Assembly: GCA_020631735.1 (NCBI GenBank)
Contig: CM036231.1
Span: 2,941,831-3,005,830, forward strand
Origin: Saccharum officinarum
Lineage: Eukaryota; Streptophyta; Magnoliopsida; Poales; Poaceae
Length of the DNA stretch: 64,000 bases
Direction of reading: 5' to 3'
Numbering within the stretch: position 1 is the stretch's first letter; the number at the start of each line of letters is the position of its first letter. Position numbers and translations under genes: made by a program. Under the pieces are notes generated by a model that was given only the letters and a program-made list of their open reading frames with translations, was not told the DNA's origin and made no database searches. Shown here piece by piece: positions 55,377-64,000 of the stretch.

Positions 55377-56319
55377 GCTATCTCAAAGTCCAGTTTCCCT
55401 CCTTAAACTCGAAAAACGGGTAAATCATCTCCCTCAACTTTTAAGATCGTTCATTTTACCTCCTTGACATTTTACCTCCCTGACCCTGTTATAGGTGATT
55501 TTTAAAGGTGGTTTTGTCTTTTTTTTATTTATTTATTTTGACTGAATATTTTGAAAATCATAGTAAATCATAGAAAAATCATAAAATGGAAAATCTAATT
55601 TTATTGAACTTCACATGAGTAAATCTACACAGTAAATATATAATATGGTATGTTTTAATACAAAGTTTTTGTTGAGCTTTAGATCTATGCTTTTTTAATT
55701 AATTCATATCTGCAGTTTTTATGGTCCAATTGTGGTGAAATTTTTATAGTGGACTAATTATTATACGATTGAACGGTAGTAAAAATTTCATACTCGTTTC
55801 TATTTTTACATAAGTTTTACTCTTTTACAACTATTTAACAACCATGCAACTAAATAAATCTATAACTTAGCTATACATGATCCAATGAGCGTGAAATTTT
55901 AACTATAGTTCAATTGTATAATAATTAACTCACTATAAAAAAATTCACCATAATTGGACCATATAAACTCAAGCTTTAAATTAACTATAGAAAATTATAA
56001 ATCTAAAGCTACAGCAAAAATTTTGTACTAAAGCATACCATATTATATATTCACGGTGTAGATCTACTCATGTGGAGTCCAACAAAATTAGATTTTCTAT
56101 TTTATGATTTTTCTGTGATTTACTATGATTTTTTAAAATTCAACCAAAATAAATAAAAAAGAAAAAGATAAAACCGCCTTTAAAAACCACCTATAATCAG
56201 GTCAAGAGGTAAAATGAACGGTTTTAAAAGTTGAGAGAGGTGGTTTACCTGGTTTTAGAGTTCGGGAAGAAAAACTAGACTTTGAAGATAGTTCAGAGAA
56301 GTAAAATGGACATTTTCCT
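55377..56319. mobile_element. Long foldback (Mutator-like) element, 943 bp
   Basis: The two halves are inverted copies of each other almost to the centre. For example CTCAACTTTTAAGATCGTTCATTTTACCTC (left) pairs with the complement of the 56198-56240 region, and GGAAAATCTAATTTTATTG near 55590 pairs with CAACAAAATTAGATTTTC near 56080. TGTGAGGT occurs at both edges (55369-55376 and 56320-56327), extending to 9 bp with one mismatch, which fits a Mutator duplication. The left arm lacks about 26 bp present at the right tip. No coding capacity. Confidence 0.75.
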
Positions 56320-56744
56320 TGTGAGGTAATTGACCCAATGGCCCAGATTAAATCACGGTTCTTTTGTATTTATTAGGCGCTCATTTTTATTTCTAAAAAA
56401 AATAGGCGCTCATTTTTTTTACCCTATAATAGGCGAAAAAACAAATGGAGTAGCTATCGTGCAACGCTCTAAGTTGCGTTTGCAGGGTTCCTAGGTTCTC
56501 GAAAAAAAAGTTTTAGATCTAGGTTTCCTTAAAAAATGTGTCTCTGATCGATTTAAATTATTTTGTGGAACCGTTTGACTAGCTCGTTGAATTCTTCAAT
56601 TAGGACCAAAATCAGAGGGAACCAAGTTTTAAGTATTTCTCTATATTACTAAAAACGAAAATCGGTTTCAAATCATTCTCTCTAAAATGTTTCTCTCCTT
56701 ATAGCTTTCAACAATGATCCTAGTGCTACCGAGAGTATGAAACG

Positions 56745-56876
56745 TTTCTCACTGTCAAACACATGATCTAAGGGCTTGTGGCCTGAACACCCAATGCAAG
56801 TACGATCGAGTTTCTCACTGTCAAACGCATGATCTAAGGGCTTGTGGCCTGAACACCCAATGCAAGTACGATCGAG
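56745..56876. repeat. 66-bp tandem duplication
   Basis: Two adjacent copies start TTTCTCACTGTCAAAC at 56745 and 56811 and differ at one base (ACATG/GCATG). Confidence 0.95.
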
Positions 56877-57030
56877 TTAAGTTCCATGCTGCCCCCTTCA
56901 GAGCTTGCCACATAATAGAATTGTACACACCCTTAGGGCACCTCTAATGGTGACTTACAAACTAGCTCTAAGCATATTATTTCTATATAAAAAAGAGAAA
57001 AGATATCTTTTAGTTCACCTTATGCACTTA

Positions 57031-57262
57031 CTCCCTCTATCCCATTAAAAATATCATTTTTTATTTTTAGACTTCTTGTTTGGTCGTTTGTCTTATTCAA
57101 ATTTTTTATACAAAAAATAAAATAAATAAATTATTATTAAAGTATCTCTAATGATAAAATAAGTCATAAAAAATAATATTTATATAAAAATTTTGAATAA
57201 GATGAATGGTCAAACAAGAAGTGTAAAAGTCAAAAACGTTATTTTTAATGGGAGGGAGGGAG
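57031..57262. mobile_element. Stowaway MITE (232 bp)
   Basis: The ends are CTCCCTCTATCCCATTAAAAA and (reverse complement) CTCCCTCCCTCCCATTAAAAA, flanked by TA (57029-57030, 57263-57264). The interior is self-complementary (ACTTCTTGTTTGGTCGTTTG / TGGTCAAACAAGAAGT). Confidence 0.9.
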
Positions 57263-57264
57263 TA

Positions 57265-58823
57265 TACCAAGATCATATGAGATTGTCACGTGGTACTATT
57301 TCATATTACGAGTTATGGGCTAAAAATTAATATTATTGGAGATGTTCTTAGGTTTGGTAAGCCCTTATCCAGGTCAGCCTATGTACACCACTGGCCATTC
57401 GTTACCTTCCCCGCCATAATGCGATGGACGAATGGGGCACGAGATAAAACGAATGGGAAGAGTGAGACAGAAAACAGATAACGACCGATCAAAAAGAAAA
57501 CAGATAACGCGACGGCGACTGGAGAATTCCCGTTCGCATGGACCAGACAGAAACGCAGCGAGCCGATCGGCAGTTGGCACCGCCTGCTTCTTCCACGGCC
57601 TTGAACAATTGAACGTGCACGCGGTACGCCGCAACAAACCGGATAGAGGTTCTGACAATTGCGTGGTCCAGCTTCCAGCGCTCGTCGGCCCGGGCCGCTC
57701 GTTGAAAAAGACCAACCCTCCTCGCTCGGCTATCACCAGCTGGAGGTACCTATTTCTGCGTGCACACCTGGAAAATCCCAAAATTTCGGCAAGGCCATGG
57801 CCATATTATGGGAAAATAGACTTGGAACAGAATTCATTTTTTCTTTTAATGCAAAACACGGCGTTTTCCTAAAACAAGTTATGCCTTTTTTATGCCTATG
57901 TATTCACCCTCAATCCTTAAGTGTTGAGGTAGGTTGGTATGCCTGCAACAGGGGCGGGTCGACCCATTTCCAAGCATGCTCTATTCCTTGATTTAGCCAA
58001 CGGTTTGAAGTCGGTCGCTCCTAACTAGAAGAGGGTCAGAAGGGTACGAAACCTGTTGACCCACATTGACCCTTGGGCCGCCCTGCTCGTGGCGTCCGCT
58101 CCTCCACCGCCTCTCTCCGTAGAGTGCGTACCGTCTGTGTCAGTACATTTGGCTAGTACGTCGACACGACAGGGGCAGCGTATGGCGCTAAGTACGGTGG
58201 TGGCGCCATCGCTGTTCAGAAGAATGGTGTGTACGAGAGCGAGAGCGACGGGAGCGGTACCCTTGTTTCGTTCTGCATCAAGTTCAACCCTGGGTGCCCC
58301 GCGGGGCCAGCATATCTGAGAGGCAGCAACAAGGGCACTCCGATCCGTCCCGTTTGTGGGCTTATAGGTCGGTGTGAATTTTTTTTTGGTAATTTTGGTT
58401 ATCAAATCATTGCTTTGGTAAAATTTTGAAAACCAACCCAGCAGACCCAATAACTTCATCCGTTTCTATTTCATTGTAAGAGGAGAAATTAAAAAAAAAA
58501 GTCTTCCATAGTACACGATGGAGCTGTGACAGGAATCGGACCAAAACTCTAGCAGCCTAGAATCTCTTTCCCTGAATTTTTTTATATGACTATCTATTTC
58601 CTTGGGGCCTTTTTGTTTGGATGTTATCGTATCCACCTCAATCCACATGTGTTTAAATGGATTGTGGTGGAATTTAGTTCAAGTTCCACTCCAATTTGCC
58701 CAACACATGTGGATTGATGCGAATCCGACTGCATTGCCCATGACCCCCTTGAAAGAACGAAATACGGCATAAATGAGGGGGCATATCCACAAAATCTCGT
58801 CCCGTTCCCGTAGCCCGTCCTTA
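57265..58823. other. Intergenic, with a gene-like fragment and a partial foldback MITE
   Basis: Frames at 57374-57872 and 58025-58459 have no recognised domain. In the stretch 58180-58350 one plus frame reads GGGAIAVQKNGVYESESDGS then GTLVSFCIKFNPGCPAGPAY, which looks protein-like but which I cannot assign. At 58610-58740, CAATCCACATGTGTT occurs in inverted copies, as in Tourist-like foldback elements. No gene is supported. Confidence 0.4.
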
Positions 58824-59716
58824 GACTATCCGCACTCGTGATCCTTTAAATTCATCCTCTAAAAGGAATATTCCGTCCTGGTCATCAAGATTCTTTTCTC
58901 TATATCACTTTCTCCTGCACTCATTCGTCCTCTATATCTCATCCTCTATTTAGTGGGACCAACGTGTCATACTCTATTTATATTTTAACCCCCATTCGGT
59001 CTCTCTCTATCCTCTCTCTCTTCTATCCTCTCCTCTGCTCTCGACGGCGAGGGCGCGCGGCGGCCCTGGCGAGCGCGCGGCCCGCGCGAGCGCGAGGCGG
59101 CGGCGAGGGCGCGCGGCCTCCTCCTCCGGCTCCGGCTCCGGCGCGGGGAGCGGGCGCGGCCTCCTCCTCCGGCTCCGGCGCGGGCAGCGGCGCCACGGCC
59201 CTGGGCCGGCGAGCTGACGCGGTCGAGTGGCGGGCGAAGGACGAGGCCACGTGGGACGACCTCCCCGCGCTCCTCCCTCGGTGCACAGCCCGACCAGATC
59301 CGGTGCCGCGACCATGGCTCCGGTGCGGCGGGCGGCGGATCCGACGAGGACCACCTCGACGGCGAGCCGAGGAGGAGGAGGACCCCGCCCACGAGGACGA
59401 GCAGCAGCACCTCGCCCGGGCAAGCACGCATGGAGGCGGGTTCACCTTCTCTCCCTCCCCGCACCGGCGGCCTCCCTCCCTGGCTCGCCCTCTCCCTCCT
59501 CGGGCGCGGTGGCGGCCAGCGGTGCCCCCTTCTCCTTTCGCCTCCGTGCTCTCTCTCTCCCGCCACAGTGCATAGCGAACGTTCGCGACTCCGCTGCAAA
59601 TAGCGGATGAGAGCAGCGTCCGCTACGATAGTGTAGCGTTTAGCGTACCCGCTGCAGCAGAACCGGTACTAGAGGAAGCGGTAGCGGAGGCTTTACAGCA
59701 TGTGGTGCGGGTAGTC
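58824..59716. mobile_element. Tourist-like (PIF/Harbinger) element with GC-rich core, 893 bp
   Basis: The ends are GACTATCCGCACTCGTG and (reverse complement) GACTACCCGCACCACATG, flanked by TTA (58821-58823 and 59717-59719). The core, about 59030-59570, is over-rich in CG/GGC words and yields long overlapping ORFs on both strands without any domain. The right end lies 163 bp before the glutathione peroxidase ATG. Confidence 0.75.
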
Positions 59717-59879
59717 TTAACCAGAATCGCCGCGAGCCAATCCGTCACCTCCAGCAAGCACCAACCCCCATCAGTCCATCACCACCCGCTGTGCTCGGCC
59801 GCTCCAGCGTTCCCACTCGGCCACTCCCCACCTCTCTCCCTCCCTGCTCGCCACGCGCCGTACCAGCGCCGCGCGCCAC
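59717..59879 (+). promoter_or_regulatory. 5' UTR / proximal promoter of the glutathione peroxidase gene
   Basis: A C- and CT-rich stretch (CATCACCACCCGC, CCTCTCTCCCTCCCTGCTCG) precedes the ATG, typical of a grass 5' UTR. It contains no clear TATA box; that would have to lie inside the adjoining transposon. Confidence 0.5.
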
Positions 59880-62800
59880 ATGGCTCCCGCGTTCACCAGC
59901 CTCCTCCCCGCCGCAACCTCCGCCGCCGCGACCGCCTCGCGGCTCCCCTCGGCCGCCGCCGGAGCGGCATCCACCTTCGTGCGTCTCCCGCATCACCCGA
60001 CGGGCTGGGCTGGGGCCTCCGTCGCGGCGCCGCGTACGGCGGCGCGCAGGCGGACGCCTGGCGTCGCCTACGCCACCGCCGCCACCGACAAGAGCATCTA
60101 CGACTACACCGTTAAGGTGCCCTGTTTTCTTCTGTTCTGTTGAGATTGAGATTTCCGCTTGCCATGGCCCCGTGATTTTTTTTCGCCATAGCTTGCTGCG
60201 GTGGCTCCAATGGATGGCGTTGCGGTGTGACGTCCTGACATGCCTGAAATCGTTTGTGCGGCGTAATGGAAGCACCGTCTGATTTATACTGTTTTTGTCT
60301 TGCTGCTTGTTGCGCGCTGTTACTGTATCTGTGTTAGGCATCGAGGTGGTGTTGTTGGGGTAGGTGGCCGGTGGGGCGTTGCAACCATGTAATGATTGGT
60401 GTTTCAAGTGTTCCGTGGCGCTGACTGTTATATTTGATAATCGGCTGAAACATCCATCATGTGGATGCTATTGAAGCGTTTACTAAATGTGTATGGCAAC
60501 ATTAGTATCACTATCAGGGTTGCAATGTGTTGCAAATCGTAGAATGTTTCATGGGATTATGTGTTCTAAGGAGTTGTTGAGGTACGCAAAAATTTGTAAC
60601 CGTGACCAATTCAATTTTACGATATACATGTTTTTTTAGGGTTGTTGAACTTGGCTGAAGTTGGCCAAATCAGGTTGACAGAGTCACAGCCACTTTTGCA
60701 GATCAGGTCCTTCTAAGGTTTGGTATCAAGGGCGCAGAGTGTTGTAGCAGTAGACTGAATGATTCTCCATTCTTCTGACTTTTAAGGATGCAAAGTATAC
60801 TGTGCTTGTTTTCCAACTACCATTCCACATAAATTATAAAATGGGTTATAAAAATGGATATTGTCGTTTGTTGGCATGTAATGTTAATCAACTAGATGAT
60901 TCGCTGAACTTTCACAGAACAAACCTCTTCTTTTCAGATGCGTGATTGTGATAGAATTAAGTTTGCATCTGAGTCATGCTTTAAGATGAAAGTGTTAAAC
61001 CCACCATGGATATTGCTGTTCGATAATGTGTTCATTCATGTGCATATTTTCGATTGATTGATTCCTATTCCTCCTTTCAACTTTATTGGCAAATTTAAGG
61101 TGCATGCAAAGTTTGAAGGTGGGCATTTTAAATCATTGTTTTTAGGATGTATTAGGAAATTCGTGTAGCCCTAGACTTATTGGACCAGTTAACCAGCTAT
61201 ATGCTAGTGAATGACTTAAAATAGCAGGGTGGTTAGTTGCAAAAATATCAGGCAGGGTCACAGTGAAAATAAGTAAAACAAAGAGAGCTTATTATGAGAA
61301 ATTTTATGGGATACCATTTGTTTAGTGGTGAAATCTGAAGTTTGTGAATTTTAGGTTTCCCCAATGCTTTTCCTCCACATTTGTAGTTTATTGCCATCTT
61401 ACATACGAATACATGAAGAAATAACTTTAGTACTTTACCTTAATAAGATCGAATATGTATGCACTTGTACCTGAAAGAATTATTCACTTTTCAGGACATT
61501 GATGGAAAAGATGTTCCTCTTAAAAAGTTCAAGAATAAGGTGGTGTTGATTGTTAACGTTGCTTCTCAATGGTAATTCATTGAAAAATCTTTCACCAACC
61601 ACATTCTATGGTAATTTATTTAGTATTTTCTGGCATTTAACTTGGCATTCATCCGTGAATGTCAGTGGGTTGACAACAGCAAATTACACTGAACTTTCTC
61701 ATATCTATGAGAAGTACAAGACTCAAGGTATGGCAATTTTGCACCGAACAATGTTGTGTATACTTATCATTTTAGGAAATCTAAACTAGACATTATATTT
61801 CCAATTAAAAGAGTTGCCAAAATTTAAGTTGATGTACCCTTTCAATTGTACATTTGATCCTAATTATCTCATAAAACCACACAATCAAAACCAGCAGTTT
61901 AACTCTAATATACGCTGATGTTTCTTATTTATGCCACTTTATGGGATCATTCAATTAGGCCTCTTGTTATTATGTAAGTGACCTTTTTGTTTGTCACATA
62001 TATCCAGTACGCCTATTCTACTGGATCATCTCAATGCATTTGCTGATTGTCCTGATTTCTTGTCTGAGTGAGCTTAGGTCTAGGAGTTTAAAGGTTTCTA
62101 TTGCTTTTTGCCATATTTCTTGAGCCGTCGTCGCAAAAAAAAATAAAAAATTCTTGAGTCATCATAAGTGAGTAGTTCTTGCTTAATATATCTGTGTGGG
62201 GGCAGACCCACATTGAGCCAAGCCAGGGCACATGCCCACACTCATATTTCTGTTTCAGTGGACGTTGGGCCTTATCTACGGTAGTTGTAAAAGCGCAGTA
62301 GTTACCAGACCCCTGCTTGATTTTTGGGCTGGTCCGCCCCTTAGTGTGTACAGCCATTCCAGATGTTGTCATTGTGAAGAGGATCCTCCCCTAATCTACA
62401 GTTAGTTCCAAAAGTCAACTTTAGAGTTTTGATGCACATTCTCCTCTCAGGTACATGAAAAGGAAATGTTGATGTTAGCATGAACCTTGACTTCTTGGGT
62501 TAATAGTAGATTTGGCATCCTGCATTGTGTTGTTTAATAGTTTATTTGACACGTAGGGTTTGAGATTCTGGCATTTCCTTGCAATCAATTTGGTGCACAA
62601 GAACCTGGATCAAATACTCAGATTAAGCAGTTTGCATGTACAAGATTCAAAGCTGAATTTCCTATTTTTGACAAGGTATGGTAATTGCAGGCAGCTCAGT
62701 CATCTGTTCCATAGTTTATCCTGCTTAACATTGTCTGACTTTACTAATAAAAAATATTAGTCCATGATGTCTTTTGCTCTTCCTTCTACAATGTCAGGTT

Positions 62801-62965
62801 GATGTCAATGGACCTAATACAGCCCCCATCTATAAATTTCTGAAGTCCAGTGCTGGAGGATTTTTGGGTGATCTAGTCAAGTGGAATTTTGAGAAGTTCT
62901 TAGTGGACAAGAATGGCAAAGTTATTGAGAGATATCCACCAACAACTTCACCATTCCAGATTGAG
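59880..62965 (+). CDS. GPX: Chloroplast-type glutathione peroxidase (phospholipid hydroperoxidase), 3' end off window
   Basis: Five exons are visible: 59880-60116, 61495-61571, 61666-61727, 62557-62675 and 62798-62965, all with GT...AG introns and consistent phase, giving 221 residues. Residues 1 to about 68 are Ala/Ser/Thr/Arg-rich without acidic residues, a plastid transit peptide. The GPX fold follows: VNVASQCGLT with catalytic Cys105 (Cys, not selenocysteine), [15 protein letters not shown] with Gln136, ACTRF with Cys153 (probable resolving Cys), and [16 protein letters not shown] with Trp194 and Asn195. The tetrad is complete. Plant enzymes of this type reduce lipid and hydrogen peroxides, mainly using thioredoxin. 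The frame continues into intron 5 at 62966; the last short coding exon (about a dozen residues in relatives) is not found before 64000. The start ATG is the first Met in frame. Confidence 0.93.
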
Positions 62966-64000
62966 GTGCGTGATTACATCTCTAACTTACTACGTCACAC
63001 CTTCTTTGTATATTCAGTCTATTTTTGGACTCTGTGTTATTCAACTTATTCAAAATGAACATTTTCTTTTCTATGTGGTTATAAGGGCTGATAGGTACTT
63101 AATTAGGTGATGGGCACTTAATTACATATGCCTATGCAGTGTTATCAATCATTCATTTCCCTATTAAGTAGTGATCTTGTGAGCATATCATGTGTCAATT
63201 AAGCGGAAGCATGTAATCATAATATCTATAACTTATGAAACATTTTTGAAGAATCATTTAAACTAAGAATTAAATCAATTTGTCCTCGACAGCTGATTTT
63301 TATGTAGTAAATTTGAAATAAAAGATAGAATAGAACAAAATAACAACCTGTGGACCCAATAATGGATTTTGTGTACATCACGTTTAGGGATGATGACTTA
63401 GACGAGCATCTTTTGGAGTGTCACTCAACATGTTTTGCTCATAAAGTTGCTTTAGTGACCATCTTGAGGAATGTCATTTTAAATTTTTCTTGATGCTTGG
63501 TGCTTGGTACACCAATAGCACAGAAAGTACTTGATAGGTAGGCAACTAGGGTGCTTGGTGCATCCACCTGAAATTAACCTTGTCACACTTGGGCTATAAG
63601 GCTATAACAGAGAGCTTCATATGGAATTTCCATGTGGCTCTAATAGTTCGTGTTTGGCAGTGGTGACAAATAGAATGGGCCTATGGAAATAATTTCTCAG
63701 TGCTCATTAAGTCGTGGCAATACTAATACATGAGTCACCCATGCTCAAGCAGCCCTGAGCATGCCAACTGTGACATTAAGATTGTTTGGCTAAGAACTTT
63801 AGTTTTACTGGGATATACTTTTACTGATGTTCTGGAGCTCGCTTTGTCAAAAGAAGCATCCAGTGCTGGCTTTGGTATAAAATATTCTCAAGTTGCAGTA
63901 ATGGATCAGTTTTCGACTTTCATCGTGTTTTGTGACGTCATTTTGAAGTGGAAAGCCAGATCCCATCAGTTCTTGTTCCATTTATCTTCCCATTGATTTG
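62966..64000 (+). other. Intron 5 of the glutathione peroxidase gene (partial)
   Basis: GTGCGTGA follows exon 5. No sequence matching the conserved C-terminal exon is seen to the window edge. ORFs at 62913-63110 and 63730-63996 have no recognised domain. Confidence 0.6.

Noticed and set aside
58964..59599. Overlapping 200-codon ORFs on both strands
   Set aside because: They lie inside a GC-rich Tourist-like element; low-complexity Arg/Pro/Ala/Gly sequences on both strands indicate chance open frames.

Overview
The window is plant nuclear DNA from a grass, most likely a panicoid close to Sorghum/Saccharum (inference). The signs are nested long-LTR Ty3 retrotransposons, Stowaway and Tourist MITEs, a MITE family at 49548-49769 that I associate with sorghum, and two intronless PPR genes with very GC-rich 5' ends. 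Only three ordinary host genes can be supported: two PPR genes and a chloroplast-type glutathione peroxidase. All lie in the right third.

The left 40 kb is a stack of mobile elements. The outermost is a decayed Tat-type Ty3 element on the minus strand (1-29531; its far LTR is off the window). Into it went a diverged solo LTR (2636-7554, itself carrying a 1.26-kb solo LTR at 5249-6511), a hAT MITE (8991-9729), and a young 16.2-kb Tekay-like chromovirus (10599-26762) flanked by a perfect 5-bp duplication, GAAGG, that cuts the outer protease. To the right lies a candidate Helitron remnant (possible start 29557, better supported end 40489) carrying an RPA1-like pseudogene. It is interrupted by a non-autonomous LTR element (29775-38237) with two diverged retropepsin-like domains and no polymerase.

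The chromovirus holds the most unusual feature. Upstream of gag is a separate ORF (21262-20852) whose product begins with a close copy of the histone H3 N-terminal tail (17 of the first 21 residues after Met identical, including the K4 and K9 contexts). The tail is joined to a predicted coiled coil and, after one in-frame stop, to a very acidic C-terminus. The same element encodes an integrase with a C-terminal chromodomain, a module class that can bind methylated H3 tails. Splice-site-like motifs before both ORF starts, and one consensus donor in the leader, suggest the two ORFs could be expressed by alternative splicing.

From 40.5 to 49.8 kb there is MITE-rich intergenic DNA: a 983-bp hAT element with G-rich subterminal repeats, a Stowaway-like element with a GC-rich minisatellite core, Tourist-like elements, a CA/TA microsatellite and two AT-rich Stowaways. 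From 49.8 to 55.3 kb, an E-class PPR gene (+) and a DYW-class PPR gene (-) converge. A 943-bp foldback element sits about 80 bp from the first possible DYW-gene start codon. From 55.4 to 59.7 kb there are more MITEs. The glutathione peroxidase gene starts at 59880; five exons are visible and the last short coding exon lies beyond the right edge.
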